Assembly (NCBI GenBank): GCA_025362975.1 | Contig: JANYES010000019.1 | Location: 62,001-126,000 of the forward strand | Direction of reading: 5' to 3' | Length of the DNA stretch: 64,000 nucleotides | From: Alphaproteobacteria bacterium | Lineage (GTDB): Bacteria; Pseudomonadota; Alphaproteobacteria; Rickettsiales; SXRF01 | Shown: positions 48,831-58,205 of the stretch, piece after piece | How the letters are laid out: each line of letters begins with the position of its first letter | Numbering within the stretch: the first letter of the stretch is position 1 | The notes under the pieces: model-generated | Databases searched by the model: none | The model's input: the letters and a program-made list of their open reading frames with translations, nothing else | What the model was told of the DNA's origin: nothing | Program-made: the position numbers and the translations under genes

Positions 48831-48998
48831 TCTGTGGAAGTCTTAGTTTCACTTGCAATCCATGTTCTTTAGGAATAGATTCACATTCCTGTTTAGTGGA
48901 ATAATAAATAACCCATAAAGAATACGATTTATATCCGTGTCCCGACTTTTTCTCCGTAGCCTTAGCGCTACCTCACCCTCCCACATCATAGGACTCTC

Positions 48999-49466
48999 AT
49001 GATTCAAGTGCAACTTGTCCAGCTTCCGCATGGCGCATCGCTGCCACTTCCCGAATACGCCACCGCATTCTCCGCCGGTGTTGACTTAATGGCCGCCATC
49101 GACGCGGATATCACGCTGAAACCGATGGACCGCATGCTTGTCACCACCGGCATTTCCATCGCTCTGCCTGAAGGCTATGAAGCCCAGATCCGCCCGCGCT
49201 CAGGCCTAGCCTTCAAGCACGGCATCTCCATCGCCAACACCCCCGGCACCATCGACGCCGACTATCGCGGCGAAATTAAAGTGCTGCTGATCAATCTCGG
49301 CCACGAAAACTTCGTCGTCACCCACGGCATGCGCATCGCCCAGATGGTGGTCGCTCCCGTGTCTCAGGTTTCGTTCAAACAGGTCGAATCCTTGGGCGAA
49401 AGCGAACGGGGCGCAGGCGGATTCGGCTCCACCGGTGTTCACACGAAAAAGGCAGTGCAGGCGTAA
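48999..49466 (+). CDS. dut: dUTP diphosphatase (Dut)
   Basis: Hydrolyses dUTP to dUMP, keeping uracil out of DNA. Trimeric dUTPase motifs over 155 residues: [10 protein letters not shown] (I), [13 protein letters not shown] (II), [14 protein letters not shown] (III), RIAQMVV (IV) and [11 protein letters not shown] (V). AGGA precedes the start. Three bases from the Rrf2 gene. Upstream, AGGAAT (48871-48876) and ATTCCT (48885-48890) form a short inverted repeat of unknown use. Confidence 0.97.
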   Translation: MIQVQLVQLPHGASLPLPEYATAFSAGVDLMAAIDADITLKPMDRMLVTTGISIALPEGYEAQIRPRSGLAFKHGISIANTPGTIDADYRGEIKVLLINLGHENFVVTHGMRIAQMVVAPVSQVSFKQVESLGESERGAGGFGSTGVHTKKAVQA

Positions 49467-49469
49467 CCC

Positions 49470-49922
49470 ATGATGATGCCCTCCAAAAAACTTTTCTACG
49501 CGGTGGAAGCCGTGCTGTACGTGGCCTATAATGGCCAGCAGGGGCCCATTTCGGGACGCGATATTGCAACCCGCCAAGGCCTTCCCGCCCGCTACCTCGA
49601 ACAGCTCATGCAGAAACTCGTGCGCGGCGGTATCCTGCGCGGCGTGCGGGGACCGCATGGCGGGTATTTGCTTGCGCGGGAACGCCGCCGTATTACAGTG
49701 GGCGACATCTGCGAAGTGCTGACCGATGACAAAGACGATCAGGATTTACAAGGCTACGCGGGCACGCCGTTGGGTGGAGAAATCGTCGTCCGCGTCTGGG
49801 ATTCGGTGCATAAGAACACGATGGATTATTTGAAACAGGTCAACCTGGCAGAGCTTTGCGAACAGGCTTCCAACAAGCAGATTCGCAAAGAGTCGGAAGA
49901 AAAAATGGACTTTGCTATTTAA
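49470..49922 (+). CDS. Rrf2-family transcriptional regulator (CymR-like)
   Basis: 150 residues with an N-terminal winged helix: [61 protein letters not shown], then [13 protein letters not shown]. The three closely spaced cysteines that bind the Fe-S cluster in IscR/NsrR are absent (the region is [13 protein letters not shown]), so it is nearer to CymR, the cysteine-metabolism repressor that acts through CysK. It lies 20 bases before cysK, the same partnership. It may also act at the cys operon inverted repeat at 5890-5927 (inference). Confidence 0.85.
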   Translation: MMMPSKKLFYAVEAVLYVAYNGQQGPISGRDIATRQGLPARYLEQLMQKLVRGGILRGVRGPHGGYLLARERRRITVGDICEVLTDDKDDQDLQGYAGTPLGGEIVVRVWDSVHKNTMDYLKQVNLAELCEQASNKQIRKESEEKMDFAI

Positions 49923-49942
49923 ATTTTAACAAGGAAATTGCT

Positions 49943-50923
49943 ATGCCAAACACCGCTAAAATCGCCCCCGCTGAACTGGACAAACCCGGTCGCGGCCGCG
50001 TCTATGACTCCATCCTCGCCACCATCGGCAATACCCCGCTTATTCGCCTGCACCGCATCGCTGCTGAGGCAGGCTGCGTGGCTGATATCCTCGTGAAAGC
50101 CGAATTCTTTAACCCGCTCTCGTCGGTGAAAGACCGAATCGCGCTGTCGATGGTCGAAGCCGCCGAAGCCTCGGGCAAAATCAACGATAACACGGTGCTG
50201 GTGGAACCGACTTCGGGCAACACCGGTATCGCACTCGCCTTCGTGTGTGCCGCCAAAGGCTACAAGCTTATCCTCACCATGCCCGAAAGCATGTCGATGG
50301 AACGCCGCAAGATGCTGAAATTCCTAGGTGCCACGCTTGAGCTTACCCCAGCCGCCAAAGGCATGCGCGGCTCGATCGAAAAAGCCGAGGAAATTCTGGC
50401 CTCCAATCCGAACGCCATCATGCTCCAGCAGTTCAAAAACGAAGCTAACCCGGCCATCCACCGCCGCACCACCGCGGAAGAAATCTGGACCGACACGGCA
50501 GGTAAAGTCGACGTGTTCATCACTGGTGTGGGCACCGGCGGTTCCATCACCGGCACCGCGCAGGTGCTGAAATCCCGTAAACCCAGCGTGCGCATTATCG
50601 CCGTTGAGCCGGAAGACAGCCCGATCCTGTCCGGCGGCAAACCCGGCCCGCACAAAATTCAAGGCATCGGCGCGGGCTTTATCCCCGACGTGCTCCAGCG
50701 CGATCTGATCGACGAAGTCATCACTATCGGCAACGAAACTGCGTTTGCCACCGCCCGCAAGCTCGCCAAGCTCGAAGGCATCCCGGTCGGTATCTCTTCA
50801 GGCGCCACCATCGCCGCCGCGCTCGAAGTTGGCGCCCGCCCGGAAATGAAAGGCAAGACCATCGTGGTTATCGCCGCCTCCACCGCCGAACGCTATATTT
50901 CGACCGATTTATTCGCAGAATAA
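49943..50923 (+). CDS. cysK: Cysteine synthase A (O-acetylserine sulfhydrylase)
   Basis: PLP enzyme making cysteine from O-acetylserine and sulfide, the end of the assimilation route started at 1-5.8 kb. Start at 49943 with AAGGAA; 326 residues. Seen: [12 protein letters not shown], the PLP lysine in [82 protein letters not shown] and [14 protein letters not shown]. Slightly extended N-terminus. Confidence 0.96.
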   Translation: MPNTAKIAPAELDKPGRGRVYDSILATIGNTPLIRLHRIAAEAGCVADILVKAEFFNPLSSVKDRIALSMVEAAEASGKINDNTVLVEPTSGNTGIALAFVCAAKGYKLILTMPESMSMERRKMLKFLGATLELTPAAKGMRGSIEKAEEILASNPNAIMLQQFKNEANPAIHRRTTAEEIWTDTAGKVDVFITGVGTGGSITGTAQVLKSRKPSVRIIAVEPEDSPILSGGKPGPHKIQGIGAGFIPDVLQRDLIDEVITIGNETAFATARKLAKLEGIPVGISSGATIAAALEVGARPEMKGKTIVVIAASTAERYISTDLFAE

Positions 50924-50925
50924 TC

Positions 50926-51075
50926 TTGACCTGCCGGTGCTTTGACCCTCAGAACACCTCCTGCGAGCTCGTGCACCATACCCTCGGTGAAATCACTGGC
51001 ATGCGCAAAGAGTTGGCCGAAGCGGGGGTGGACTTTGAATCTGTAGCCGCTAAACTGGCAGCCAACCGCGTATAG
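50926..51075 (+). CDS. Small 49-residue Cys-containing protein, TTG start
   Basis: Open frame from TTG 50926 to TAG 51075: TCRCFDPQNTSCELVHHTLGE, then helical TGMRKELAEAGVDFESVAAKLAANRV. It fills most of the 185 bases between cysK and the MoeB-like gene, has protein-like codon use and three cysteines in its first 13 residues. No strong ribosome site, so it may be coupled to the cysK stop two bases upstream. Unrecognised; a remnant of a longer gene is also possible. Confidence 0.45.
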   Translation: MTCRCFDPQNTSCELVHHTLGEITGMRKELAEAGVDFESVAAKLAANRV

Positions 51076-51108
51076 GCGGCGAAAAAGGATCAGGGATTAG
51101 GAAAGTAA

Positions 51109-51882
51109 TTGCCCCAGGAATTAACGAATTCGGCACCGCTAGAAGTTAATGCATTAAGGCGCTATGCCCGACATATCGTCCTACCCCAAATCGGGGAGGC
51201 CGGGCAGCGCACACTCCTCCAGTCTTCCGTTTTAGTCGTCGGCGCTGGCGGCCTCGGCAGCCCGGCCCTTGCATATCTTGCCGCTGGCGGAGTGGGCCGC
51301 CTCGGCATCGTCGAGCATGACCGGGTGGAACTGTCCAATCTGCAACGCCAGTTGCTCTTCGAAACCTCCGATATCGGCCGCAGCAAGGCCGACGCCGCCA
51401 AGGACCGTATCGAAGAGCTTAACCCCGGCACAAAAGTGGAATTATTCCATTGTAAAATAGATGAAAATAATGCCAGATCAATTATTAAGGATTTTGACGC
51501 TGTCATCGACGGAAGCGACAACTTCGCTACCCGTTTTGCCGTAGGGGAGGCGTGCATGGCCGAAAATATTCCGCTGATATCGGCTGCTGTGAGCGGATTC
51601 TCCGCCCAGCTCTCTACCTTCAAGCCCTATCTTGGTTCCCCCCACCCCTGCTACCGCTGCCTCGTCCCCAGCCAACCCGAACGGGAGATCACCTGTGAGT
51701 TTGATGGAGTCATCGGACCGCTAGCCGGAATGATGGGAAGCATGCAGGCACTCGAAGCTATGAAGGAAATTCTGGATATCGGCGAATCGCTCTCCGGGCG
51801 GTTATTGATCTTCGACGCGTTAACTATTCACCTGCGTACCGTCACCCTTCCCAAAGACCCCGCCTGCCGCCACTGCGCCTGA
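51109..51882 (+). CDS. MoeB/ThiF-type E1-like adenylyltransferase
   Basis: Adenylates the C-terminal Gly-Gly of a sulfur-carrier protein (MoaD, ThiS or CysO type). 257 residues; TTG start at 51109 after AGGAAAG. Seen: RYARHIVLPQIGEAGQRTLLQSSVLVVGAGGLGSPALAYLAAGGVGRLG, EHDRVELSNLQRQLLF, DGSDNFATRFAVGEAC, and zinc cysteines CYRC and CRHC. No C-terminal rhodanese domain. Neighbouring cysK and the distant thiC make either cysteine or cofactor sulfur transfer plausible; the partner carrier is not in the window. Confidence 0.88.
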   Translation: MPQELTNSAPLEVNALRRYARHIVLPQIGEAGQRTLLQSSVLVVGAGGLGSPALAYLAAGGVGRLGIVEHDRVELSNLQRQLLFETSDIGRSKADAAKDRIEELNPGTKVELFHCKIDENNARSIIKDFDAVIDGSDNFATRFAVGEACMAENIPLISAAVSGFSAQLSTFKPYLGSPHPCYRCLVPSQPEREITCEFDGVIGPLAGMMGSMQALEAMKEILDIGESLSGRLLIFDALTIHLRTVTLPKDPACRHCA

Positions 51883-51938
51883 AACCCAGTGTTGAAATGG
51901 GCTTGCCATCGGGTGCGGTAAGGTCTACTCATTACCCT

Positions 51939-52433
51939 ATGTTTTCCCGGCATGCCCCCCTCATTTTGCTCCTGCTGTCGCTTACCGTAACGCCTCCGGC
52001 GCTTGCCGCCAATACGTCTGGTTTGCCCGTGCCACGTTTCGTGACGCTGAAAAACGACGAAATCAACGTGCGCACCGGCCCGGGCACACGCTACCCCATC
52101 CAATGGGTTTACCATCGCACCGGCATGCCAGTAGAAGTCATTGAAGAATATGATCTATGGCGCAAAATCCGCGACTTCGAAGGCACCACCGGCTGGGTGC
52201 ATAAAACCATGCTGGACGGCAAGCGCTCGGTCATGATCAAAGGCAAGGATGCCAAGATCCTGCGCATAGAAGCTGAGAAAGACGCCAAGCCCTTGCTCAA
52301 AACCGAACCGATGGTCACCGCCAAGCTCATGGAATGCCAGCACGATTGGTGCCGCATTCAGGTGTCGGGTCGAAAGGGCTGGATGGAAAAACAATATCTC
52401 TGGGGGGTCTACCCCGAGGAAGTATTTGAATAA
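51939..52433 (+). CDS. Secreted bacterial SH3-domain protein
   Basis: Start at 51939 chosen because it gives a signal peptide (MFSRHAPLILLLLSLTVTPPALAA). The mature protein has two SH3-like units: residues about 34-95 (FVTLKNDEINVRTGPGTRYPIQWVYHRTGMPVEVIEEYDLWRKIRDFEGTTGWVHKTML) and about 97-160 (a degenerate repeat ending CRIQVSGRKGWMEKQYLWG). Proteins of this type are common in alphaproteobacteria and are thought to bind cell-wall peptides. 12 bases before the DUF1003 gene. Confidence 0.88.
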   Translation: MFSRHAPLILLLLSLTVTPPALAANTSGLPVPRFVTLKNDEINVRTGPGTRYPIQWVYHRTGMPVEVIEEYDLWRKIRDFEGTTGWVHKTMLDGKRSVMIKGKDAKILRIEAEKDAKPLLKTEPMVTAKLMECQHDWCRIQVSGRKGWMEKQYLWGVYPEEVFE

Positions 52434-52445
52434 TCAAGAGGGAAG

Positions 52446-52928
52446 ATGTTAAAGCCAATAAGCCTAAGCGAACTTCGCCACCGCCGCAAGCCATTGCACA
52501 ACGTTAATAATGCCATCTGCGAGCAGATGCGCCCCATCGACAAGCTCGCCCTTAAAATCACCAACCGGGTCGGCACTATCGGATTCTTCCTGATCATCTT
52601 CGTCTGGACGGTCTGCTGGCTGGGCTGGAACCTGATCGCCCCCGCCCAGTACCAGTTCGACCCGCCGATGGGCTTCGTGCTTTGGCTGTTCATCTCCAAC
52701 CTCATCCAGATCATGCTGATGCCGCTGATTATGGTCGGCCAGAACATCCAAGGCAAACACGCCGACGCCCGCGCCGAAAACGACCTCGAGGTCAACATCA
52801 AGGCCGAACAGGAAATCGAGGTCATATTGCACCATCTGGAATACCAAAATAACATCCTGCACGCCATGCTGAACAGAATGGGCGTGAAACTCGAAGACAT
52901 TATAGCCGCGGTAAAGCCTGAGAAATAG
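52446..52928 (+). CDS. DUF1003 family membrane protein
   Basis: 160 residues. Family pattern: NRVGTIGFFLIIFVWTVCWLGWNLI, FDPPMGFVLWLFISNLIQIMLMPLIMVGQN, then a polar helical tail (ARAENDLEVNIKAEQEIEVILHHLEYQN). Two membrane helices with the conserved Asp-Pro-x-Pro-F/M turn between them. Function unknown for the family. In operon with the SH3 protein. Confidence 0.9.
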   Translation: MLKPISLSELRHRRKPLHNVNNAICEQMRPIDKLALKITNRVGTIGFFLIIFVWTVCWLGWNLIAPAQYQFDPPMGFVLWLFISNLIQIMLMPLIMVGQNIQGKHADARAENDLEVNIKAEQEIEVILHHLEYQNNILHAMLNRMGVKLEDIIAAVKPEK

Positions 52929-53040
52929 GCGCTTTCCGCCGGTAAAAATATCCTTGCAAGGAAACACTTGCAAACGAAATGGAATTGCCTATTATCCGGT
53001 TCCTCTTTAGTTGCTTTATGCAATTAAACGAACACGGAAG

Positions 53041-53114
<74 letters not shown>

Positions 53115-53230
53115 GTTTCTCTCCCCCAAACAACGCAATTCATTAAAGAAAGGCAGCGATTAAACTTATTGATCGCAAACGCTTATCTATGGTAGAATAA
53201 AGTTATCAGCTATTCTTCAGCAGGGTTTTC

Positions 53231-53539
53231 ATGCGCGCACTCACCACACACATTAAGGCCATCAGCCAAACGCTTGCTTTGACCAGCCTGTTCCTGGTCG
53301 CAGCGACGCCGTCCGCCTTTGCCTTTACATGCCTACCAAACGGCGAAAGCGTCATCATCTGCGGCTGTACCTCAGATGCAGATTGCCCCATCGGTTCGAC
53401 GTGCAACATTGGTACTATGCAATGCCAGGCTGCTATCGAGTCGGCCACCACCCCTGAAATGTCCGACTATGCTGCCATGACCTTCATCCTCGCTGCCAGT
53501 GGCGTCATGGTGTATTTACGCCGCAGGGCATTGCAATAA
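53231..53539 (+). CDS. Secreted Cys-rich protein with exosortase-type C-terminal signal
   Basis: 102 residues. Signal peptide about 1-31 (LALTSLFLVAATPSAFA), then a short mature part with six cysteines (34, 44, 46, 52, 58, 65), including the compact pattern CGCTSDADCPIGSTC. After PEMSDY (residues 75-80) comes one hydrophobic helix (AAMTFILAASGVMVYL, 81-96) and RRR (97-99), with three residues left. Signal peptide plus short motif, helix and basic end is the PEP-CTERM-like layout; here the motif would be PEM. The exosortase-like gene 22 bases downstream makes it the likely dedicated substrate. Confidence 0.8.
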   Translation: MRALTTHIKAISQTLALTSLFLVAATPSAFAFTCLPNGESVIICGCTSDADCPIGSTCNIGTMQCQAAIESATTPEMSDYAAMTFILAASGVMVYLRRRALQ

Positions 53540-53561
53540 CCCCAACCTATTTTATCCGTCC

Positions 53562-54536
53562 ATGAAGGCGCCTGACTGTTTTAACACGCCTTTTATGCTT
53601 CACCTGCGCCGGGTTTGCAAAAGCGGCGGGGTGTCGCTGGCGATCGCACTGGCCTATTTCGCTTTTTGCGCGCTGAACGGGGAGTGGCATTTCGTTCAGG
53701 TGCATGCCCAGCATGTGGCGCCCCGCGCCGTGGAATTCGCCCCTATTCCGATCATGTTTATCCTGTGGGTGCGAGCGGTGGAGCAAAAAACGCCGTTTCA
53801 ATTGCGTTTCTCCCCTATCGCGACTGGCCTGTGCGCGCTTGCGCTGGTGCTGATGAACAGCAACATTGATGCGGCGCCGCTGCCGCGCTGTACATTTTTG
53901 GCGGCGATACTGAGCAGTTTATTCGTGTTCGTACCATTTAAACAGGTGATACGGCAAATCACACAGAACAAGCGCCTGAGCGTCGTAGCGCTCATCGGCG
54001 CCACCTCGGCGGTGAATTACTACTGGCTGATGCTGACCATCTGGTTCGCCATGTGCCGGTGGACGACGATGGGGGCGTATGCCCTGCTGAAACTTCTCGA
54101 CCTGAACGCCGTCGCCGTCGTCCACCCGATCACGGATACCACCATCGCCCTGATTTCAAGATATTTTCAGGTATGGGTCAATATCGGCTGCAATGGACTG
54201 GAGGGCGTGTTCCTGTTCAACTTCATGCTGGCGGCGACGCTGTTGTTCGACTGGAAGCTCCTGCACAAATACAGCATCACGCTGCTGTTTTGCACCGGCG
54301 TGCTGTACATGTTCTTGATGAACGTGTTGCGCATCACGGTCTTCTTCATTATCGGCTACTGGGCCTATAAGCCCGGCGCATGGAGTTTCATGCATCTGTT
54401 GCAAGGAGCGCCCCTTGCGCTGTTCCATTCCTATGTCGGCTGGGTGTTTTACCTGTTCGCCTTTGCCCTGTTCATGGGGCTGCTCTATAGCCCACCTAAC
54501 GTTAAAAAGTTAAAGTCACTTTTTCGGCATAAATGA
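53562..54536 (+). CDS. Exosortase/archaeosortase family protein
   Basis: Polytopic membrane transpeptidase-like protein thought to cut and re-attach C-terminal sorting signals. From ATG 53562 it is 324 residues with about eight hydrophobic segments (53595 is an alternative start; neither has a good ribosome site). The three family residues appear in order in the second half: Cys210 in NIGCNGLEGVFLFN, Arg257 in MNVLRITVFFIIGYW, His289 in ALFHSYVGWVFYLFAF. No EPS or polysaccharide gene cluster, the usual setting of large exosortase systems, is visible beside it, although a glycosyltransferase lies 8 kb away. Confidence 0.82.
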   Translation: MKAPDCFNTPFMLHLRRVCKSGGVSLAIALAYFAFCALNGEWHFVQVHAQHVAPRAVEFAPIPIMFILWVRAVEQKTPFQLRFSPIATGLCALALVLMNSNIDAAPLPRCTFLAAILSSLFVFVPFKQVIRQITQNKRLSVVALIGATSAVNYYWLMLTIWFAMCRWTTMGAYALLKLLDLNAVAVVHPITDTTIALISRYFQVWVNIGCNGLEGVFLFNFMLAATLLFDWKLLHKYSITLLFCTGVLYMFLMNVLRITVFFIIGYWAYKPGAWSFMHLLQGAPLALFHSYVGWVFYLFAFALFMGLLYSPPNVKKLKSLFRHK

Positions 54537-54665
54537 CAAGCTATTGGTTTATATATATTAACGAAAAATAAACCATTCAAAAACCCGGCCAGTTTCACAA
54601 AACATTCACAATCCTTAGTAATTTCTTGGGTTAGAATAGATTTGAATCATGAATCAGGATAACGC

Positions 54666-57600
54666 ATGCCAACTGACCTACAGATACGCGATGGGATTTT
54701 CGACAACGCCACGTTAGAAGTTGCGAAAAAGTTCAAAACGCTGTTCACCAAGATGCAAGCCTCCTTGCCCGCTGGCACCAAGCCGCCGACGGATAAAGAA
54801 TATCTTGTAATGGCCGCGCAGGCGATCAAGGATCGTAAGATCACCTTCCCGGGCGACTCCGGCAAAGCCATTAAAGAAATGAACGGCAGCGAAACCGTCG
54901 AACTGTCAACGCTCGACGAGCTGATGGACGAACAGCAGAAAAAAGACTTGGGCGGCAAACCGTCCGACCTCGTTCCCCTGACCGAAGATTTAGAAGAAGT
55001 GGCGCGCGTCGCCCAGCGTTCGGTTAAAAAAGCGCAAGGCCCGTTCAGCATCATGGGCGCCAGCATTTTCACGCTTATCAGCGCGCTGTTCGAAGCCCTC
55101 GGTGATCTGTTCGCCGGTAAAATCGAAGGCGGCATCGGCGGGTTCTTCAGCCATGTTAAAAAAATCGCCGCCGAACGCACCGGTGAAGAAGCATCGGAAA
55201 GCTTCGAAACCGGCCTGACCGCCCTTTCAAGGCAAAATCCCCGCATCGGCGCATGGCTGACGCCTGACGCTATTTCCGCCGCCGGTGCTGGCATGCGCGA
55301 TCAGGCTCGCGTCGCAGGTGGCGCGCCCGCAGGCAAAAATGCTGAACAGCAGCTCGCCGAACTCAATCCCGGCAGCCACTACACCAGCCTCGTCACTGGC
55401 CATGCCCACGGCATGATCCGCGACAGCGTCGGCAAGGACATGCTCGACGTGGTCAAAGGCGCTGTCGGCGTCGATGGCAAGCCGAGCATCATCGGCATGG
55501 GTAAAGCCCTCCTCGGCTTCGCACCGCGCCCCGAAGACGCGGTGAAGTTCACCGACACCGTTTCCGCCACCATCGCCCGCGTCACCACCGACCCGGCCTA
55601 CAAATACAACGGCAAGAACGAACGCCTCATCGCCGAACTCAAAATTAAAAAACCCGGCCAACTGAGCACGGAAGACATGCAGGTGCTGCTGAAAGAAGAA
55701 GTCGGCAACGACCTTCGCACCCTTAAACCCGGTTTCTTCTCCTTTACGCTGAGTAATGAGCACATCACCGCCATCGCCGACAAAGTACCTGAATATGTCA
55801 CCAAAAACGAAACTATGCTGCGGGAGCTTAGCAAACGTGTGACCGACAGCACACGCCCGCCGCTGGCTCCCGGCGGCCCCGTGCCCGTTCCGGCCGGCCC
55901 CGGCGCAGGCCCTGTTACTCCAATCGTTCCGGGCGGCACCGGCACCTCAGCTCCCGACGGCGCTGGTACTCCGGCTCCGGGCACCCCAGCTCCAAGCACG
56001 ACCGTCGATTACGCTAAAGTTAAAATCGCCCTCGAAACCACCTTCGACGGCACGAAAGACGAAATGCTCAAAGGCATGCAGGCGCAAGCCGCCAAAGGCG
56101 TCGTCATTGCCGCCGACGACCCGTTCTTTGCTGCGACTCGCGAGCAGTTTGTCAAAAAAGGCCTCGAAGTGGCCAAAGAACGCCCTGAATTATTGCAACC
56201 CGGCCAGCAGGCCGCCTTTGCACAGGCTATTACCGATAAAATGATGGCTGACACCGCCTTCCGTGAAGTGGCGGGCGCTAAGCTGCGCCAGATCAAACCG
56301 GTGCTCGACAATCCAAGTAAGATCAACTTCGCCCTCAAAAAACTGGCGGAAACGACGGCACCGCAGCTTACAGTAGCGCTGAACAACCCAACCGTCGTCG
56401 CTGCTTTCGCTAGCGCGATCACCACGACCACCCCGATTGCAGCCGCTCCGTCGATACCCGCCGCTCCGGTTCCGGGTGGCGCAGCTCCCGGAACCGCTCC
56501 CGCTTCGCCGCCTGTTGCTGGCACCCCACCCTTGCCCGCACCGCCTGTTGGCCCTTCCGGCACTCCCGGCGCTGGCTCCGGCAGCACGCCTTCCGCTCCG
56601 CCCGTCGAGCTCAGCGCACAGGATCTGATCGATTTGTTCAAAGGCGAAATCGAAATCAAAATGAACGAAACGCTGGCCGATAAAAAACCGGACGGCACCT
56701 CAAACCCCTCCGCCGAAATCTTCAACAAGATGACCGGCCTCAATAAAACTCCGCCTGCCGATCGTGGCGCAGCGCGCGCAACCATCATCGCGCCGTTTGC
56801 TAATTCGATCGCCACCAGCGGCATCGTCGTTACCAGCGACAATCCGGGCGGCCTGTTCGTGCTCGATGCCGACGCGGGCAAGCTTAAATTCAAGGACGAA
56901 GCCGTTTTAACCAGCCCGGAAAAAGCCTTCGAGGTTTTTGCCGAAGCCAAGAAACGCATCACCGCCAAGTTGCGCGCTGACAACCCAGCCGCCACGCCTG
57001 AAACCCTGAAACTCTACGATTCGATGGCCGAAAACACCGCCATGCAGACGGTGAATAAAGCCCTCGAAGATGCTGAAAAACCGCGTCTCAACATTAAAAC
57101 CGACCCGCGCCTCGCCGTCGCCCAGACCGAAATGGCCCGCACCTACCTCACCGCTGAAATCGAAGACGGCTTCAAAAAAGACCCGAGTACCAACATGCTG
57201 GGCCTTGGCGTTGGCGGCGGTGCCGACCGCATGAAACTGATCGCCAGTAAAGCCGCGGCCGCCCTCGCTCCGCTGCTGGTCGTGGAAAACACCGACCCTG
57301 CCGCCCTGAAAGACGCCATCGACAAAGCGCTTTCCACCGGCGAAGGCGCTATCACCGATAAGGACAAACGCGCCCTTGTGGTCGACGGTATCAGCAAATC
57401 CCTCATCGAGCGTATGAAAGGCCCAAAATCGCCCGAACAGGAAGCGCAGGATAAAATCCGCAACCTCGACGAAGCGACCCGCATCGTGCGCGACAAAATT
57501 GGCAAAGATGCCGATGCCGCCTTCGCGCCGCTCAAAGACATCATGAAGGCCGAAATCAAAGCTGGCGATATCTGGCTCGACCCTAGCAAAATGTACTGGC

Positions 57601-58094
57601 CCGCCAGCGCCGCCGCCCGCAGATTCAAGCCGCAGGCCGACGCCTTTGTCGACAATAAGGTCGATCAGGAAGTCGATGCTTATTATAACCGCATCAACCG
57701 CACCGCATTGAAAAAAGTCTTCTCCGACGCCGCCGTCGAAGCCGCGCAAGCCACCTATGACGGCCGCCAGTTCTTCGAACTCTCCGATGAAGAAAAGAAA
57801 CAAACGGTCGCCGATCGCGTTTCCGCCAAGCTCAACGACGGCAAAACCTTCGAAGGCATCTTCCCGAATCCGAAAATCACTATCGGCTCCATCGGCAGTT
57901 TCAATATCGGCACGGTCGATTATGAAATGGCTGGCCAGAAGCAAAAAATCATCGGCATGCTGACCCAGAAAGTCAAAGACAGCATGAACTTCGCAGCCGC
58001 CACTCCGGACGTGGATCCAACGCATGCCGATCCTCTGGCGCCGCTGTTAACCCCCGATGTGCGCGCCGGTCTCGGCGCTGTTCGCACGGCTTAA
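54666..58094 (+). CDS. Unknown 1142-residue multi-segment protein upstream of a MotA/MotB-like pair
   Basis: Start 54666 with AGGA ribosome site. No signal peptide. Layout: N-terminal helical part with one hydrophobic stretch (FSIMGASIFTLISALFEAL, about residues 127-145) and a Gly-rich turn; a Pro/Gly/Thr-rich linker near residues 398-447; a helical block; a second Pro/Ala/Gly linker near 590-650; then about 490 residues of helical, Ala/Lys/Asp-rich sequence. Near the end, DSMNFAAATPD resembles the C-terminus of the unknown protein at 44559. No enzyme motif found. The next gene, 111 bases on, encodes the ZorA-like protein, so a shared system is plausible but not shown. Confidence 0.78.
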   Translation: MPTDLQIRDGIFDNATLEVAKKFKTLFTKMQASLPAGTKPPTDKEYLVMAAQAIKDRKITFPGDSGKAIKEMNGSETVELSTLDELMDEQQKKDLGGKPSDLVPLTEDLEEVARVAQRSVKKAQGPFSIMGASIFTLISALFEALGDLFAGKIEGGIGGFFSHVKKIAAERTGEEASESFETGLTALSRQNPRIGAWLTPDAISAAGAGMRDQARVAGGAPAGKNAEQQLAELNPGSHYTSLVTGHAHGMIRDSVGKDMLDVVKGAVGVDGKPSIIGMGKALLGFAPRPEDAVKFTDTVSATIARVTTDPAYKYNGKNERLIAELKIKKPGQLSTEDMQVLLKEEVGNDLRTLKPGFFSFTLSNEHITAIADKVPEYVTKNETMLRELSKRVTDSTRPPLAPGGPVPVPAGPGAGPVTPIVPGGTGTSAPDGAGTPAPGTPAPSTTVDYAKVKIALETTFDGTKDEMLKGMQAQAAKGVVIAADDPFFAATREQFVKKGLEVAKERPELLQPGQQAAFAQAITDKMMADTAFREVAGAKLRQIKPVLDNPSKINFALKKLAETTAPQLTVALNNPTVVAAFASAITTTTPIAAAPSIPAAPVPGGAAPGTAPASPPVAGTPPLPAPPVGPSGTPGAGSGSTPSAPPVELSAQDLIDLFKGEIEIKMNETLADKKPDGTSNPSAEIFNKMTGLNKTPPADRGAARATIIAPFANSIATSGIVVTSDNPGGLFVLDADAGKLKFKDEAVLTSPEKAFEVFAEAKKRITAKLRADNPAATPETLKLYDSMAENTAMQTVNKALEDAEKPRLNIKTDPRLAVAQTEMARTYLTAEIEDGFKKDPSTNMLGLGVGGGADRMKLIASKAAAALAPLLVVENTDPAALKDAIDKALSTGEGAITDKDKRALVVDGISKSLIERMKGPKSPEQEAQDKIRNLDEATRIVRDKIGKDADAAFAPLKDIMKAEIKAGDIWLDPSKMYWPASAAARRFKPQADAFVDNKVDQEVDAYYNRINRTALKKVFSDAAVEAAQATYDGRQFFELSDEEKKQTVADRVSAKLNDGKTFEGIFPNPKITIGSIGSFNIGTVDYEMAGQKQKIIGMLTQKVKDSMNFAAATPDVDPTHADPLAPLLTPDVRAGLGAVRTA

Positions 58095-58205
58095 ATAGCC
58101 TCGTAATCCCTACAAAGCGACAAATGCGCGGCCGCGCAACTGAAACGATATACTTTATCGCCACATTTCAGTATACTATGTCCTTACCCTTAAGGATCGT
58201 CATGC

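Noticed and set aside
53231..53539. Canonical PEP-CTERM protein
   Set aside because: The motif is PEM, not PEP, and the system appears to have one substrate, so only the general exosortase-type layout is claimed.
54666..58094. Autotransporter or surface adhesin based on Pro/Gly linkers
   Set aside because: There is no signal peptide, beta-barrel or passenger repeat; the linkers separate helical blocks.
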